From: CAZYJD01 sp964647785
GTDB lineage: Bacteria > Bacteroidota > Bacteroidia > NS11-12g > UBA9320
Assembly: GCA_964647785.1 (NCBI GenBank)
Contig: CAZYJD010000049.1
Span: 1-14,630 of the forward strand
DNA: 14,630 nucleotides
Direction of reading: 5' to 3'
Shown here: positions 1 through 7,614 of the stretch, one piece after another
Position numbering within the stretch: position 1 is the stretch's first letter
Layout of the letters: each line of letters begins with the position of its first letter
Notes under the pieces: generated by a model
What the model was told of the DNA's origin: nothing
The model's input: the letters and a program-made list of their open reading frames with translations, nothing else
Databases searched by the model: none
Translations under genes and position numbers: made by a program

Positions 1-1410
1 TTAAGCTCCATGGAGTTCATAAAGAGGTTTATAAGAAATCAAACCTTTACGCCTAGCCTTAATAAGCTATTCACTCCAATTTTAATCCTTTATTTAACGG
101 CACTTTTCACCAGCTTGTCTGGCCAAATCATTTTAGGTTATCGATTGGTTTCTTTTGCGGCTACTTTATTAGGTTTAATGGCCGTTTCTACAAGCATTAT
201 TTCTTTCAGAGCAGGAAACAAATCAGCACTTTATTTTCTCCTTGCTTGGATAATGTTCATCCTTGGTGTGATCATCTACATCATGAAGGATTTTGGTTTG
301 ATACCAGCCGAGCCATGGTCATTCTACACCATGCCCTTTGGAGCTGCCCTAGAAACCGTGCTCCTTTCTTTTGCGTTGGCCGACCGAATCAATGTGCTGA
401 AAAAAGAAAAGGAAGCCTCACAGGCAAGAGCGATTAATCAAATGCGACGCAACCAAATCATGATCAATGAGCAGAATAAATTGCTTGAAGAAAAGGTTAA
501 ACAACGAACCGCTGAATTGGAAGAGATCAATCAGGAATTGAGCTCGACCATTCAAAACCTCAAAACCACCCAAACCCAACTGGTAGATGCTGAAAAAATG
601 GCTTCCCTCGGACAGTTAACTGCCGGCATTGCCCATGAAATCAACAACCCAATCAATTTTGTTTCGTCGAACATTGAGCCATTGCAACAAGATTTTACGG
701 ATCTGAAAACGGTGCTCATGGCCTACCGGGAACTTCATGAGCAATCTGAAGAGGCCAGGGAGAAACTTCAGGAAGTACAGGCGCTTGAAGAAGAACTGGA
801 TATTGATTATGCACTTCACGAGATTGATGAACTGCTGAAAGGAATCAAAGAGGGGGCCAATCGTACCATTGATATTGTTAAAAGTCTTCGCATATTCTCG
901 AGAAGTGAAGAAAAAGGCATTAAAGCGGCCAATTTAAATGAGGGCTTGCAAAGCACCCTCACCATACTCAAGAGCCAAATGAAGAACATCGAACTTGTGT
1001 TTGAACCTTCTGATTTACCCATGGTTTATGGGCAAATTGGCCGCCTGAACCAGGTCTTTATGAATGTTATCACCAATGCCATTCAAGCAATTAATCAACG
1101 TTATCAAGGCAAACCGGGGGGGCGATTAACGGTCAAATCTTTGCATCAGAATGATGAAGTCGTCATTCAAATCGGTGATAATGGTGACGGAATTCCTGAT
1201 CATGTAATTAAAAAGATATTTGAACCCTTCTTTACCACCAAAGATGTTGGCCAGGGAACAGGTCTGGGACTTTCAATCTCCTACGGAATCATTGAAGACC
1301 ATAGGGGGACCATCGAGGTGGAATCAGAAAAAGGAAAAGGAAGTAATTTTGTTCTTCACATCCCTGTAAATAGTGATGCTAGACGGGTAAATAGCAATGC
1401 TCAAACGTGA
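1..1410 (+). CDS. 7TMR-DISM type sensor histidine kinase, 5' partial
   Basis: Membrane sensor kinase that should autophosphorylate on His and pass the phosphate to a receiver domain. The frame is open to the left edge with no stop, and the first ATG (position 10) falls inside a membrane domain, so the true start lies upstream. Numbering from that ATG: about four hydrophobic segments in residues 20-125, ending in GAALETVLLSFALADRIN, which is characteristic of the end of the 7TMR-DISM seven-helix domain. A coiled coil follows (about 127-197). The H-box GQLTAGIAHEINNP has His209, in the HEINNP form. The ATPase domain shows an N-box (NVITNAIQ, Asn356), G1 (DNGDGIP, Asp390), an F-box (FEPFFTTK) and G2 (GQGTGLGLS). 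All catalytic motifs are intact. The gene overlaps the next one by 14 bp, which suggests coupled translation. The ligand is unknown; an extracellular DISMED2 sensor probably lies off the left edge. Confidence 0.93.
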   Translation, partial: LSSMEFIKRFIRNQTFTPSLNKLFTPILILYLTALFTSLSGQIILGYRLVSFAATLLGLMAVSTSIISFRAGNKSALYFLLAWIMFILGVIIYIMKDFGLIPAEPWSFYTMPFGAALETVLLSFALADRINVLKKEKEASQARAINQMRRNQIMINEQNKLLEEKVKQRTAELEEINQELSSTIQNLKTTQTQLVDAEKMASLGQLTAGIAHEINNPINFVSSNIEPLQQDFTDLKTVLMAYRELHEQSEEAREKLQEVQALEEELDIDYALHEIDELLKGIKEGANRTIDIVKSLRIFSRSEEKGIKAANLNEGLQSTLTILKSQMKNIELVFEPSDLPMVYGQIGRLNQVFMNVITNAIQAINQRYQGKPGGRLTVKSLHQNDEVVIQIGDNGDGIPDHVIKKIFEPFFTTKDVGQGTGLGLSISYGIIEDHRGTIEVESEKGKGSNFVLHIPVNSDARRVNSNAQT

Positions 1411-2488
1411 TCTGATTCTATATTTAGATGATGAGGAGAATAACCTCCAGGCTTTTAAGGCCGCCATGCGTAGGGATTTTGAAGTGCTCATGGCAAAAGA
1501 TGTACTGGAAGCCAAACAGGTGCTGCATGAACATAACGATTTAAAAGTCCTTATTGTCGATCAAGGTCTTCCGGGTATCAGCGGATTGGACTTTCTAGAG
1601 TCCATTGAAAATTCCCACCCCTTGCCCATCAGAGTCATCCTCACGGGTCAAACGGATATCCAGCTCATGATTGATGCCATTAACCGCATCAGCCTCTTCC
1701 GCTTCATACTCAAACCATGGAACAATGAAGACCTCAAACAAACCATACGAACGGCCATAGAAGTGTACGACCAAAGGTTGCGCATAAGAGAACAACAACT
1801 TGAAATGCGAGAATCTTATGAAATGCTGAATCGTTTGGTTTATAGTGCTTCACATGAGATGCGAGCACCCATCGCTTCTGCCAAGGGCCTGTTGAACTTG
1901 GCTGCCAATGAGGCATCAGTAGATCAGCTACACACCTACATGGGCATGATCGAGAAAAGCATTGATAAGCTTGATGCTCAGGTTGGTAATTTGATCATGT
2001 TTCACCAACATGCCAATGAGGAAGTTCAGAAGGCCCCTTTGCATCCGGAAGATTTCGTGCAGGAATGTTTCGATCAATTGTCCATTAGTGCCGGAAATGA
2101 AACATCATTTGAAATGATTAATTCCCTTGGGGCCAATACTTGTCTTGTAGATATTCGGAGGTTGAAAATGATTGCAGTAAACCTACTTTCCAATGCATTT
2201 AAATTTAAGATGCCAGGCCAAGTAAACCATCTGGTGAAGCTCCAATTTCAAAGGGATGCCGACCATCTCTGCCTCAAAGTTTCTGACAATGGATCAGGTA
2301 TAAATCTTGAAGAAATCAATGAGATATTTGATATGTTTAACAGGGGAGGTTCAGGACAAAGTGGAAGCGGTATGGGGCTATATCTCGTGAAAGAAATATC
2401 AGAAGTTATGGGGGGAGATATTCAAGTTCATTCGATGCCTGAGCTTGGATCTGAGTTCATCTTAAGTATTCCTGTAAAATGGCAATGA
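1397..2488 (+). CDS. Hybrid response regulator-histidine kinase (REC-HisKA-HATPase)
   Basis: Cytoplasmic signalling protein of 363 residues with no membrane segment or signal peptide. The N-terminal receiver domain (about 5-122) has acidic residues Asp11/Asp12, phospho-acceptor Asp55 in VDQGLPGISG, Thr83 and Lys106 in the KPW motif. A short coiled linker (about 125-145) leads to a HisKA H-box with His153 in SASHEMRAP. The ATPase domain has an N-box (NLLSNAFKFK, Asn266), G1 (DNGSG, Asp297) and G2 (GSGMGLYLVK). Both phosphorylation sites look functional. The start at 1397 lies inside the preceding kinase gene (14 bp overlap), so the natural inference is that the upstream membrane kinase phosphorylates this receiver, which then gates the second kinase. 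No DNA-binding output domain is present, so a further partner is expected elsewhere in the genome. The 3' end overlaps the next gene. Confidence 0.93.
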   Translation: MLKRDLILYLDDEENNLQAFKAAMRRDFEVLMAKDVLEAKQVLHEHNDLKVLIVDQGLPGISGLDFLESIENSHPLPIRVILTGQTDIQLMIDAINRISLFRFILKPWNNEDLKQTIRTAIEVYDQRLRIREQQLEMRESYEMLNRLVYSASHEMRAPIASAKGLLNLAANEASVDQLHTYMGMIEKSIDKLDAQVGNLIMFHQHANEEVQKAPLHPEDFVQECFDQLSISAGNETSFEMINSLGANTCLVDIRRLKMIAVNLLSNAFKFKMPGQVNHLVKLQFQRDADHLCLKVSDNGSGINLEEINEIFDMFNRGGSGQSGSGMGLYLVKEISEVMGGDIQVHSMPELGSEFILSIPVKWQ

Positions 2489-5037
2489 GAGCCACTGGGT
2501 TAATAACTTTTTTGCTGTTGTTCTCACAACACCTTCTTGGGCAGATTAATGAATCTTTTAACCTGCTTTCGGAAGCTTGGAAGGGTGATCGACAACTTTT
2601 CACCACCCAAAATGGACGCTTAATTTCAAACTCACAGGTACCAAATGATACTTTCTATATGTCAATTGAAGATGATCAGTTGCATGAGCAGGAATATTGG
2701 AAATTAGAGATGCAGTTGAATTTTCGAACCAGTTCTGCCAATTATGTCGATTTTTATATCGCAGCAGATGACTCTATACTAGAAGATGTTGAGAATGCGC
2801 TCTTCGTTCGAATTGGTAACACAGCCGACGAAGTTTCGTTGTATACAAAGACCAACGGATCACAAGATTTACTCATCGATGGAAATGATAAAACCCTCGA
2901 CTATTCCAGCACATCCCTAAAAGTGGCCTTGAAAAAAACAGGAGCTCAATGGGAGCTGTTCAGAGAGATTGTAGGGGTAGATGCAGGGTGGATCAGCGAA
3001 GGCAAGATGGCATTTGAGATTCCGCTTAAATGGAAGTACTCCGGTCTGCTTATCCGCCAAAGTACATCAGGATTTTTTGGTAAACATGAATTTGAATCCT
3101 TCTATGCAGGTCCCGCTATCAGAGATACGCTGCCCCCTCTTCTGACCGCCTGGAGGATTGAATCTGATAGTGCGATTGTTTTGAATTTTAATGAAAAAAT
3201 TCAGGCAGGTTTGTCCAATTTTATTTTCTCAAATGGGCCCGATTTATTTTCAGTTACTTCTTTGCATTCAGAAGTAAAACTACTATTTAAAAGTGCCCTG
3301 CCCTTCAATCAATTCATGGATTTGAAAATCCAATTGATTTCAGATACCAGCGGAAATTTGATGAAAGATACCATCGTGCAAATTGTTCGTACCCGACTTG
3401 AATCGGCTGAGCGACATGACATACTGATTCATGAACTGATGCCCATCCCTGAGCCTGTAGTCGGTTTGCAGCCTTATGAGTACATAGAATTAATCAATCG
3501 GTCAAGTAAGTGGATACAGCTTTCAGAACTGGAAATAGGCGACCTGAGCGGAAGCAAGTCTTTGCCAGATTATATATTACCACCGGATTCAATGGTGCTG
3601 CTCTATCCTGATGCCGCCCGCGGACAGTTTCAACCATATCCAAATACCTTGTTTATGGCATCATTGCCCTCCCTGAATAACGCAGGGGATCAAACTACTT
3701 TGCGAAGGACAAGCGATCAGCTCTGGATACATTCAGTAAGCTACGATGCCAATTCATTCAATGATGCATTCAAAGCATCCGGTGGCTGGAGCCTGGAACT
3801 GAAGGATGTTAGCCAGCCCTGTGCAGGTTCTGAAAATTGGGCTGCTTCCATCTCTCCATCAGGGGGCACCCCCGGCTTGCCCAATAGCGTTACTTCAAAT
3901 ATAGCCACTGATAAAGCTCCAGTACCTGTGTCCTTTTATTTTGATCAAACAAAACGGGAGATTCAGATCACTTTTGATCGTCAATTGGGGCAGGAAATGT
4001 TGCGTCAGAAGCATTATTATATTTACCCAAACCTGCCAATTGAGAAGGTTTATTTTGGCAATGAAAATAGAAACCAGATACTTATTTCATTGCGTGAAAG
4101 CCCAACCAGAGGCACCGGGTTTAAGCTTTGGTATGACAGTCTATACAGCTGCTCAACTGGCTGGGGAAAAAGCGATTCCTTTTATTTTGGAGTCCCGGCA
4201 AATTTGCAAAAAGGCATGCTTTTCATCAATGAAGTACTGTACAATGAAGCCCCAAACGGATCAGACTACTTTGAACTATACAATGCCTCTGATTCTCTGA
4301 TAGATTTGGCTGATTTGAGAATAATTCTCGGTCGTTCGGATGAGTCAGTTATTCGCGTGCTGGATTTTAAGGATCAAAACCGATTACAAATGCCCCCTCG
4401 CTCATATTTGTGCATGGCTGATGATCGTGAAGCAGTGAAAAACACCCATTTGGTCATGGATGAAAAGACCTTGATCAACCATTCTGCCGGATTCGCCCTC
4501 AACACTGATGGGGGCTATATCAGTCTGCGCTTGTCCGATGGAAGCAGTTTGGATAGTTTCTATTTTTACGATGAATTGCATCACCCCCTCATCCTAGAAA
4601 CGGATGGGGTGAGCCTTGAAAGAATTGGAGTACCATCGTCCAATTGGACTTCGGCTGCATTTACAGCAGGCTATGGAACGCCCGGCTATCAAAATTCACA
4701 GTTGTTTGAAGGTGATGAAGCGTTTCAAGCTGAAATGGAATTGAATCCAAACATGTTTTCTCCAAATGGCGATGGTGTGGATGACTTGCTAAAGATTGGT
4801 TTTCAACTCGAAGCTGAAGCGCAAATGAGTTTAAAGGTATTTGATTTGGCGGGTCAGGAGGTAAAAGTGCTCCTTAATAATGAATCAATTGGCTCTACAG
4901 CTGAGATCATCTGGGATGGTCGAACAGAAAATGGTAATATCGCAACAACCGGTATTTATGTGGTTTTGGCTGAGGGTTTCAACCCTTCGGGCAAACTTTA
5001 TCGCTTCAAAAAAGCCGTACATATCACATACCCGTGA
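2479..5037 (+). CDS. Secreted lamin-tail-domain protein with FlgD/CHU_C-like C-terminus
   Basis: Large exported protein of unknown function, probably surface-attached or released. An N-terminal signal peptide (about 1-22, hydrophobic core LITFLLLFSQHLL) precedes a beta-rich domain (about 24-212). Then comes a duplicated pair: an Ig-like domain (about 218-305) with lamin-tail domain 1 (about 313-470, IHELMP...YEYIELIN, ending GTPGLPN), and a second Ig-like domain (about 480-575) with lamin-tail domain 2 (about 580-740, INEVLYNE...DYFELYN, ending GTPGYQN). The last 100 residues (MFSPNGDGVDD..., then WDGR and TTGIYVV) resemble FlgD-Ig/CHU_C C-terminal domains of T9SS cargo. Two starts are possible. 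ATG 2479 overlaps the kinase gene by 10 bp, while ATG 2485 gives an ATGA overlap and a cleaner signal peptide (850 residues), and I slightly favour 2485. No catalytic motif was seen. Its overlap with two kinase genes is unusual for a structural surface protein. Confidence 0.88.
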   Translation: MAMRATGLITFLLLFSQHLLGQINESFNLLSEAWKGDRQLFTTQNGRLISNSQVPNDTFYMSIEDDQLHEQEYWKLEMQLNFRTSSANYVDFYIAADDSILEDVENALFVRIGNTADEVSLYTKTNGSQDLLIDGNDKTLDYSSTSLKVALKKTGAQWELFREIVGVDAGWISEGKMAFEIPLKWKYSGLLIRQSTSGFFGKHEFESFYAGPAIRDTLPPLLTAWRIESDSAIVLNFNEKIQAGLSNFIFSNGPDLFSVTSLHSEVKLLFKSALPFNQFMDLKIQLISDTSGNLMKDTIVQIVRTRLESAERHDILIHELMPIPEPVVGLQPYEYIELINRSSKWIQLSELEIGDLSGSKSLPDYILPPDSMVLLYPDAARGQFQPYPNTLFMASLPSLNNAGDQTTLRRTSDQLWIHSVSYDANSFNDAFKASGGWSLELKDVSQPCAGSENWAASISPSGGTPGLPNSVTSNIATDKAPVPVSFYFDQTKREIQITFDRQLGQEMLRQKHYYIYPNLPIEKVYFGNENRNQILISLRESPTRGTGFKLWYDSLYSCSTGWGKSDSFYFGVPANLQKGMLFINEVLYNEAPNGSDYFELYNASDSLIDLADLRIILGRSDESVIRVLDFKDQNRLQMPPRSYLCMADDREAVKNTHLVMDEKTLINHSAGFALNTDGGYISLRLSDGSSLDSFYFYDELHHPLILETDGVSLERIGVPSSNWTSAAFTAGYGTPGYQNSQLFEGDEAFQAEMELNPNMFSPNGDGVDDLLKIGFQLEAEAQMSLKVFDLAGQEVKVLLNNESIGSTAEIIWDGRTENGNIATTGIYVVLAEGFNPSGKLYRFKKAVHITYP

Positions 5038-5043
5038 AAAATT

Positions 5044-5075
5044 TTTGTCCGGTAAAGCTTCATTGCTTATCTTTG
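5044..5075 (+). promoter_or_regulatory. Bacteroidota-type promoter of rpmH
   Basis: TTTG at 5044-5047 (-33 element) and TATCTTTG at 5068-5075 (-7 element TAnnTTTG) are separated by 20 bp. This matches the consensus described for the primary sigma factor of Bacteroidota. The rpmH ATG at 5098 would then have a leader of only about 15-18 nt. The promoter sits immediately after the stop of the preceding gene (5037), so it separates the signalling module from the rpmH block. The match is seen directly; activity is inferred. Confidence 0.75.
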
Positions 5076-5097
5076 CAACCCTTTAATCGAGAAAGAG

Positions 5098-5256
5098 ATG
5101 AAACGCACTTTTCAGCCCTCCAACAGAAAGAGAAAAAATAAGCACGGATTCCGCGAACGCATGAGCACGAAGAACGGAAGAAAAGTGCTGGCAGCACGTC
5201 GCGCCAAGGGACGGAGAAAACTCTCTGTTTCAGACGAGCCGCGTCACAAGCGTTAA
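5098..5256 (+). CDS. rpmH: 50S ribosomal protein L34
   Basis: Small basic protein of the large ribosomal subunit, 52 residues. It begins MKRTFQPSNRKRKNKHGF, the near-invariant L34 signature, continues with RKVLAARRAKGRRKLSVSD and ends RHKR. Eighteen or more residues are Arg or Lys, as expected for an rRNA-binding protein. The length (52) and the tail after SVSD fit Bacteroidota L34, which is longer than the roughly 46-residue enterobacterial form. Upstream is a strong promoter at 5044-5075 and a purine-rich GAGAAAGAG just before the ATG. It lies 16 bp before rnpA, the classical rpmH-rnpA arrangement. It is too short for many ORF length cut-offs. Confidence 0.98.
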   Translation: MKRTFQPSNRKRKNKHGFRERMSTKNGRKVLAARRAKGRRKLSVSDEPRHKR

Positions 5257-5272
5257 TTCATACGGGCCTCCT

Positions 5273-5662
5273 ATGCGCCCCGAACGCTTCTTGTTTCGGC
5301 GCGAAGATCGTCTTCGCGATAAGCAGCTTATCAGTAAAATATTTAACAGGGAAGGTGAAAGGTTACAGTCCTGGCCGCTTTCCCTTTTTTATTTACATTG
5401 TGCCGAATCGGTTATTGACTCACCGGCCCAAGTGATGTTTGTAATCCCTAAGAAAAAGATTAGAAAACAGGTTCAGCGACAAAGCATTAAAAGGCAACTT
5501 CGAGAGCTTTATCGATTAAAAAAGCCCGAGTTGTATGAGAGGATAGGCCCCAATAGGCACTTTGCCATGGTTTGGTTTTATGCAGGTTCTGCCGAGTTTG
5601 ATGCCAAAGTACTTGAACATTCCTTTAATCGTATTTATCATGAATTTATTAAGAGCCTTTAA
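5273..5662 (+). CDS. rnpA: Ribonuclease P protein component
   Basis: Protein subunit of RNase P, which binds the catalytic RNA and helps mature tRNA 5' ends. It has 129 residues. FRREDRLRDKQLISKIF (about 8-24) matches the family N-terminus (F..E.RL.....F). The conserved basic RNR region appears as QVQRQSIKRQLRELYR (about 66-81), with Gln in place of the usual Asn after the first Arg. VMFVIPKKKIRKQ precedes it, as in the family. It follows rpmH by 16 bp and its last 23 bp overlap yidD in another frame. No separate promoter was seen, so it is probably read from the rpmH promoter. Confidence 0.95.
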   Translation: MRPERFLFRREDRLRDKQLISKIFNREGERLQSWPLSLFYLHCAESVIDSPAQVMFVIPKKKIRKQVQRQSIKRQLRELYRLKKPELYERIGPNRHFAMVWFYAGSAEFDAKVLEHSFNRIYHEFIKSL

Positions 5663-5879
5663 TCGTCTTCTTGCCATGGTGCTCATGGCCTTGGTAATGG
5701 TTTACAAGAAAGTTATTTCTCCATGGCTTCCCAATAGTTGCCGTTTTACACCTACCTGTTCGGCTTATACTTTTGAGGCACTCAAGAAATATGGTGCGCT
5801 TAAAGGAATGTGGCTGGGCCTGAAAAGGATTGGTCGTTGTCACCCATGGGGTGGCCACGGACACGACCCAGTGCCTTGA
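5640..5879 (+). CDS. yidD: Membrane protein insertion efficiency factor YidD
   Basis: Small inner-membrane-associated protein that aids YidC-dependent membrane protein insertion in other bacteria. It has 79 residues. The N-terminal amphipathic/hydrophobic helix LLAMVLMALVMVYKKVISPW is followed by the family signature CRFTPTCSAYTFEALKKYG (Cys34 and Cys40) and a C-terminal GRCHPWGGHGHDPVP (Cys67), all diagnostic. The frame is open further upstream to an ATG at 5562, but the added 26 residues lie wholly within rnpA and do not resemble the family, so 5640 is chosen. The resulting 23-bp overlap with rnpA suggests coupled translation. yidC does not follow, unlike the gammaproteobacterial order. Confidence 0.96.
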   Translation: MNLLRAFNRLLAMVLMALVMVYKKVISPWLPNSCRFTPTCSAYTFEALKKYGALKGMWLGLKRIGRCHPWGGHGHDPVP

Positions 5880-5904
5880 TATAAGAAAGGACGCCCTCAT
5901 TCGT

Positions 5905-5912
5905 TATTTTTG
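5905..5912 (+). promoter_or_regulatory. Possible -7 element upstream of the S41 protease gene
   Basis: TATTTTTG fits the Bacteroidota TAnnTTTG -7 consensus, 44 bp before the ATG at 5956. The nearest upstream TTG (5876-5878) is 26 bp away, longer than the usual 19-21 bp, so the -33 element is weak or absent. The 76-bp gap after yidD is long for this compact region, which makes some initiation here plausible, but the call is tentative. Confidence 0.3.
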
Positions 5913-5955
5913 TTGGGTTTGATGCCCATTATGGCACCGGAAAATAAGATACTTC

Positions 5956-7614
5956 ATGATCATAAAACCAATTAAAAAGAAATACCTCTGGCTTCTTATT
6001 CCGGCATTATTGTTGGCAAGCGCCTTCAAGGCTACGGAAGATTATTTTGAAATCAGTAAGAATCTCGACATCTTCAGTTCAGTTTACAAAGAGGTACACG
6101 TCTCATATGTTGATGAAACCAAGCCGGGCGAGCTCATTCGAAGTGCGATCGACGCAATGCTTAAATCGCTTGACCCTTACACCAATTTCTACTCCGAAGC
6201 ACAGGCGGAAGATTATTTTATGCAGGTTACCGGTTCATATGGCGGTTTGGGCGCCTCGGTGAGAAACCGGAATGATAAAATTATGATTGACGAGGTATTT
6301 GGCGGTTTTGCGGCCGACAAGGCTGGGCTCAGACCTGGAGATTTTGTTCTTGAAGTGGATGGAAACTCAGTGGGTGGCAAATTGGCATCTGAAGTAATTA
6401 AAATGATGAAAGGCCAAGCCGATACCGAGGTTAAACTGAAAATTGACCGTCCTGGTTTCGGTGTCATGGAAAAGACCATCGTTCGGGAGAAAATAAAGTT
6501 GAAAAATGTGCCTTATTTCGGAATGGTCGACGACGAAGTAGGCTACATACAGCTCACAGGTTTTACGCAAGATGCAGGCAAGGAGGTGAGGCAAGCCCTT
6601 GAATCTTTGAAATCTGAGAACGAGTTAAGAGGAGTTATCTTAGACCTGCGAGGAAATGGTGGTGGTCTGCTGCACGAAGCGGTAAACATTGTGAATGTTT
6701 TTGTGAAAAAAGGTCAGTTGGTGGTGACCACAAGGGGCAAAAGGAAAGAAGAAGAAAAAGAATACCACACCCTCAATGCACCCGTAGATTTGGATGTTCC
6801 GATCGCTGTTTTGATCGATGGTCGCTCCGCATCTGCCAGTGAAATTGTAAGTGGCAGCATTCAGGATCTTGATCGAGGGGTTGTTTTAGGGAGAAAAAGT
6901 TTTGGCAAAGGACTCGTGCAGCAATCCAGAACGCTCACCTATGGCACCCAAATGAAAATAACAGTGGCGAAATACTACATCCCCTCTGGGCGTTGTATCC
7001 AGAAATTGGACTATGGCAATAAAGAGAATGGACGCGCACTTGCTGTGCCTGATTCCATAAAAAAGACCTTTTATAGCCTTTTCTCAAAAAGGCCGTTTCT
7101 TGATGGGGATGGCATTAGTCCGGACATAAACATAAAACAGGATGAACGATCCAAAATCGCTCAGGCGCTCATCGATAACTATGTCATTTTTGATTATGCC
7201 ACAGACTTCAGAAATGAGCACGACTCCATTCCTCTGCCCACGAGGTTTGAATTGAAAGAACAAGATTTTATATCGTTTCGCGAGTTCTTGAAGAAAAAAG
7301 ATTTGACTTATACCACAGAAACAGAAAAGGCATTGAAGAAAATGCATGAAAAGGCCATGGAAGAAGCGTATCACGAAGGCTTGGCCGGGCAATTAAAGGA
7401 TCTTGAAATGGCCCTTCAGGAAAATAAGGACGCTGATGTTGATCGCCATAAGCAAGAAATATTAGAACTGCTAGAAACTGAAATCGCAAGGAGGTATTAT
7501 CATCAAAAAGCAGAGGTAGAGACTACATTTGAAAATGACCCGGATATACTAAAGGCAATCGATCTGCTAAAAGATAAAAATACTTATCGCTCTGTTTTAG
7601 CCGGTAAGGCCTGA
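5956..7614 (+). CDS. S41 family C-terminal processing peptidase with PDZ domain
   Basis: Periplasmic serine protease of the CtpA/Prc class, which trims or degrades proteins from their C-termini; 552 residues. An N-terminal hydrophobic anchor or signal (about 10-25, YLWLLIPALLLASAF) is followed by a helical domain and a PDZ domain (about 85-165, with GGFAADKAGLRPGDFVLEVDG). The S41 core contains VILDLRGNGGGLL (about 227-239). The SASASE motif gives catalytic Ser293, and Lys318 in SFGKGLVQ lies 25 residues later, the same spacing as in Prc and CtpB, so the Ser-Lys dyad is intact. A long charged, largely helical C-terminal extension (about 395-552) follows, as in many Bacteroidota homologues. 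The stop overlaps the next start (TGATG, 1 bp), implying coupling to the TauE-family gene. The substrate is unknown. Confidence 0.95.
   Translation: MIIKPIKKKYLWLLIPALLLASAFKATEDYFEISKNLDIFSSVYKEVHVSYVDETKPGELIRSAIDAMLKSLDPYTNFYSEAQAEDYFMQVTGSYGGLGASVRNRNDKIMIDEVFGGFAADKAGLRPGDFVLEVDGNSVGGKLASEVIKMMKGQADTEVKLKIDRPGFGVMEKTIVREKIKLKNVPYFGMVDDEVGYIQLTGFTQDAGKEVRQALESLKSENELRGVILDLRGNGGGLLHEAVNIVNVFVKKGQLVVTTRGKRKEEEKEYHTLNAPVDLDVPIAVLIDGRSASASEIVSGSIQDLDRGVVLGRKSFGKGLVQQSRTLTYGTQMKITVAKYYIPSGRCIQKLDYGNKENGRALAVPDSIKKTFYSLFSKRPFLDGDGISPDINIKQDERSKIAQALIDNYVIFDYATDFRNEHDSIPLPTRFELKEQDFISFREFLKKKDLTYTTETEKALKKMHEKAMEEAYHEGLAGQLKDLEMALQENKDADVDRHKQEILELLETEIARRYYHQKAEVETTFENDPDILKAIDLLKDKNTYRSVLAGKA

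Noticed and set aside
5264..5280. Small GGGC/GCCC hairpin around the rnpA start codon
   Set aside because: The stem is only 4 bp and could occur by chance; there is no other sign of a regulatory structure.
5562..5639. N-terminal extension of YidD
   Set aside because: The frame is open but the residues lie within rnpA and do not match YidD; the family begins at the helix after 5640.
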